Below, in pieces: positions 37,301-38,436 of a stretch of DNA of 38,436 nucleotides (position 1 is the first letter of the stretch; the number at the start of each line of letters is the position of its first letter). The notes under the pieces are model-generated. The model was not told where the DNA came from and did not search any database. It saw only the letters and a program-made list of their open reading frames with translations. Source of the DNA: Legionella sp. (GTDB taxonomy: Bacteria; Pseudomonadota; Gammaproteobacteria; Legionellales; Legionellaceae); assembly GCA_017306715.1 (NCBI GenBank), contig JAFKHV010000030.1, positions 1-38,436 on the forward strand. Direction: 5' to 3'. The translations under genes and the position numbers were made by a program.

Positions 37301-38057
37301 TCACTTCAGGATTACCCTGCGGAAAACTGTTTTTTAACCAGTCTGCAAAAGCATTTTTAGGTAAAAGGATACTATCTGTATCGTGCGCCAGCAGTATTTG
37401 CTCCCAAGTAAGAAAATCTACGGGTAAGTTCTGCTCCTTTTCATGAGTATATTGCTGATGAATTTTTTTGATGAGATTGGCTGATTGTGAAATAAATAGA
37501 ATTTTTTGTCCATGACCGAGTTCTGCACGAGCTAAATGCATCGGGGCGTTATTTACTACGTAATTGTACAATAAATCATATATAACTAAAGTTTTACCCG
37601 CGCCTGGAGGACCACTCAATAATAAGGGCGCGGTGCAATTCGTCGCTTTTTGTTGGTCCTCGTCTAAAAAAAAGATTTGTTCCTGATAAAAAGTTACGGG
37701 CAGAAATTGTTCTTCAGGTTCATTAGATATTATTACAGCAGGTGCTGAATCCAATTCAAAGGCATTTATTTTCAGCGTATTCGTCGAACTCAACTTACGG
37801 TTTAATTCTTTATAATCATGATCATTTTGATTAAGTACTAACAGAGCTGGTTTACCTGCATGCATTATACGCATGAAAATCAGGCGATTTTTTTCATCTA
37901 TTTTGGCACGGTATACCGGCTGGCCTTGAAAAGTTATCCCAGTAAGGCGTTTTATTTGGGGTGTATGTAATTCATTGGCAAGTATTTTAAATATTAATTC
38001 TTTATTGGCGTTAATTTCATCTTCAGTGATAAGGTTGGGAAGGTAGTAGATAATCAT
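34302..38057 (-). CDS. Giant RelE/ParE-like + SF1 helicase-like + helical-repeat protein (right copy)
   Basis: A 1251-residue tandem paralogue of the previous gene. The RelE/ParE-like segment is at 1-90 (YRAKIDEKNRLIFMRI). Walker A GPPGAGKT is at 149-156, motif II CDESQN at 322-327, motif III-like ACLDPEQALSSW at 348-359, TWRCA at 385-389, motif V EAIGLDFNTAIL at about 479-490 and motif VI VAITRARHEL at 523-532. The linker holds eight EEIK units (about 624-677), encoded by a 21-bp tandem array. C-terminal helical repeats run from about 740 to 1220. The final residues EHGSVKPTLQ appear to be out of frame relative to the middle copy, whose MGAPIQRPTK aligns with this DNA in another frame. The ribosome binding site is weak. 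Role unknown. Confidence 0.9.
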   Translation of the reverse strand: MIIYYLPNLITEDEINANKELIFKILANELHTPQIKRLTGITFQGQPVYRAKIDEKNRLIFMRIMHAGKPALLVLNQNDHDYKELNRKLSSTNTLKINAFELDSAPAVIISNEPEEQFLPVTFYQEQIFFLDEDQQKATNCTAPLLLSGPPGAGKTLVIYDLLYNYVVNNAPMHLARAELGHGQKILFISQSANLIKKIHQQYTHEKEQNLPVDFLTWEQILLAHDTDSILLPKNAFADWLKNSFPQGNPEVIHYEMSLVAALGGDEYLKLGKRECYLSGKKKEQQKVINLLSLWRNHLKNKHWLDPLISEISISGYGAIFCDESQNVSPAALACLVRAVRSSKQFFACLDPEQALSSWPYARNCLLNLLNKQFHEYQTFNLKKTWRCASLIAEIANHVMNTKHKLDGNQAKREYPALESHLSPESGFVEIIDSEQLKLLRPRGNLAETVIIVFTSLNAEERAKIQEETGSSNILTPAEAIGLDFNTAILWKPVATQKLLQKLSHKKNGLDLEEWKALNELYVAITRARHELFIYEPELNRFKQQLTLLFGSLKSTNTIPAALIDIDSAHNERKWLEQVDYHIEKGQLEAATAILKNHLNYNDIMIAARIFSTEILPVESESKEEIKSSTEEIKSPTEEIKSSTEEIKSPTEEIKSPTEEIKSPTEEIKSPTEEIKPSTTKIFKKRNREKLASNELKTPPANPTFPVSNFFKKNTGKKQITLEKDRQKMTPLRDLFNEFLTLKDQTQYFIKYLAHSNNQVRIQFKEVMIQNWSAIKYNQLFICLCSTELLYQAAGYEESRFIIDKLFREFLSNAEQQLLLEKMLPGPDQDNTITYDSAFLLFCKSDDGCQYLNAWFIRNPKLLSLISVEHLDEPSFPKLTEEKFINPSLIKQSDTPLRALVQTDAGKLVFKQHFSQPEILKKLQSHNLYFSIRPKIVPKKIPPQPPFYYLIQTSTGLEILNKIFEANPKLAQRPCVHPFIFFLDYLFQMIPENNIKNISPFYTLCSLEDGRKLLHDWFFDSIRDAAINNPSRINFVETFTILIPKKHQNYANTSCIHYLCIDETGQKILSVIMESFPIIADKLNTVLLTRAGLEVRLIGGTTPIQILSSTEYGISLISQWLGNSAEFAHTLTASDFAESRNNHFAPLFDNLCKFNEGCKVLYQWLQFNPRLIASLSEQNSFAMAKLYDTAEGKRVIELLKDSVLFNRLLHHGAEVKKAIDNTNMVFFKNTLEQEHNHPVNTEHGSVKPTLQ
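36031..36190. repeat. 21-bp in-frame minisatellite in the giant gene's linker
   Basis: About 7.6 direct copies of a 21-base unit (TTGATTTCCTCTGTTGGTGAT on the plus strand, given here as its 20-base core TGATTTCCTCTGTTGGTGAT). Copies differ mainly at one position (GGT/GAT). They encode the heptad EEIKSPT or EEIKSST on the minus strand. The unit length is a multiple of three, so copy-number change keeps the frame. Confidence 0.95.
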
Positions 38058-38087
38058 AAGCTTATTTTCGGGGTTAAAATTGTTTAT

Positions 38088-38124
38088 ATTGTATCAATAT
38101 TGGACTCAAAATAAAATAAATAAT
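38088..38124 (-). promoter_or_regulatory. Conserved promoter-proximal block of the right giant gene
   Basis: TACAAT (38088-38093 on the minus strand) lies 30 bases before the start, with an AT-rich tract ATTATTTATTTTATTTT upstream. Length and spacing are the same as at 34039-34075. The rest of the 38058-38392 intergenic stretch holds one short repeat hairpin (38269-38293) and a minor 6-bp inverted repeat (38191-38208). I see nothing else in it. Confidence 0.55.
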
Positions 38125-38268
38125 CATGTTTTCTTGGTTTAATTTAAATAATGCTAAACAAAAAAACTTAGGTGGTCTTTGCGTGTATGTGAAGCACATC
38201 GATGCTTCGTTCAAGACATTATGAAAGACTGTGTGTTATTAACAAATATGTTGATAGGTCGATTATAG

Positions 38269-38293
38269 AGATCCCTCGTTTCACTCGGGATCT
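38269..38293. repeat. Short hairpin related to the dispersed repeat
   Basis: AGATCCC (38269-38275) and GGGATCT (38287-38293) flank TCGTTTCACTC. The CCCTCG...CTCGGG layout is the same as the hairpins inside the repeat units at 11298-11632 and 23361-23930, so this may be a remnant or a minimal form. Confidence 0.6.
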
Positions 38294-38392
38294 GATATAT
38301 CGTCACAAAAATTAGAAACCAGCATTAAAAGCTAGATGCGCAGCGCAATTCATGATCTAATGATTTCGCCAAAAAACATAAGAGGAATTGTG

Positions 38393-38436
38393 ATGCGCAA
38401 AGAAAGTTTATTACAAAATCATTTCAAAGACACGTT
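38393..38436 (+). CDS. Start of an unidentified gene (3' truncated by window end)
   Basis: The ATG at 38393 has AGAGGAA 6 bases upstream, and the frame (MRKESLLQNHFKDT) stays open to the window end, 14 codons. Too short to identify. It is divergent from the giant gene at 34302-38057. Confidence 0.55.
   Translation, partial: MRKESLLQNHFKDT

Noticed and set aside
1..38057. The inverted giant paralogues as an active inversion switch
   Set aside because: The left copy is too diverged at DNA level from the right copies to support efficient homologous recombination, and no recombinase gene or site is visible.

Overview
The window looks like chromosome of a Legionella species or a close relative. 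The base composition is AT-rich. It carries a type II secretion pair (lspD, lspE) whose secretin has an N-terminal SPOR domain, an EnhA-type L,D-transpeptidase, a phagosomal-type MFS carrier and a PatD-like patatin, mixed with standard gammaproteobacterial housekeeping genes. The genus is inferred from gene content and protein style; I ran no database search.

Layout. (1) 1-3939: a huge protein, cut off at its 5' end by the window edge: an SF1 helicase-like NTPase fused to a long helical repeat domain. (2) 4038-7092: a patatin phospholipase and two unrecognised genes. (3) 7310-11143, minus strand: lspE and lspD, with no gap between them. (4) 11144-11989: intergenic, holding a dispersed GC-rich repeat (two units) and tRNA-Met(CAU) with its promoter. 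(5) 11990-18704, minus strand: the tightly packed genes miaB, rluD, pgeF and degP, then an MFS carrier and an L,D-transpeptidase. (6) 18925-21576, plus strand: HMG-CoA reductase and mevalonate kinase (upper isoprenoid pathway), then a small membrane-type protein. (7) 21654-23186, minus strand: lnt. (8) 23361-23930: three tandem units of the same dispersed repeat, in the opposite orientation. (9) 24101-30454, plus strand: a catabolic cluster (lysine/saccharopine dehydrogenase, ALDH7-type dehydrogenase, FadN-type beta-oxidation protein, FadA thiolase), with a hairpin at every gene junction. (10) 30456-38057, minus strand: two tandem giant paralogues of the first gene. (11) 38393-end: start of an unidentified gene.

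The most unusual content is the three-member giant family at the two edges. Its architecture is a RelE/ParE-like N-terminal fold (seen in the two complete members), an SF1 (UvrD-like) NTPase core, a variable linker, a long array of divergent helical repeats built around a T/S-x-x-G signature, and a short conserved C-terminal tail. The two complete copies share a 37-bp promoter-proximal block at the same distance from their starts. One copy has a 21-bp in-frame minisatellite in the linker and an apparent single-base frameshift just before the tail. I do not recognise this architecture as a described system. A Dot/Icm effector family or an anti-phage/nucleic-acid surveillance family are both open possibilities.

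The metabolic genes make sense together: lysine to 2-aminoadipate by two steps, with fatty acyl-CoA to acetyl-CoA beside it. This fits an amino-acid- and lipid-fed intracellular bacterium. The pathway roles are inferred from family membership.
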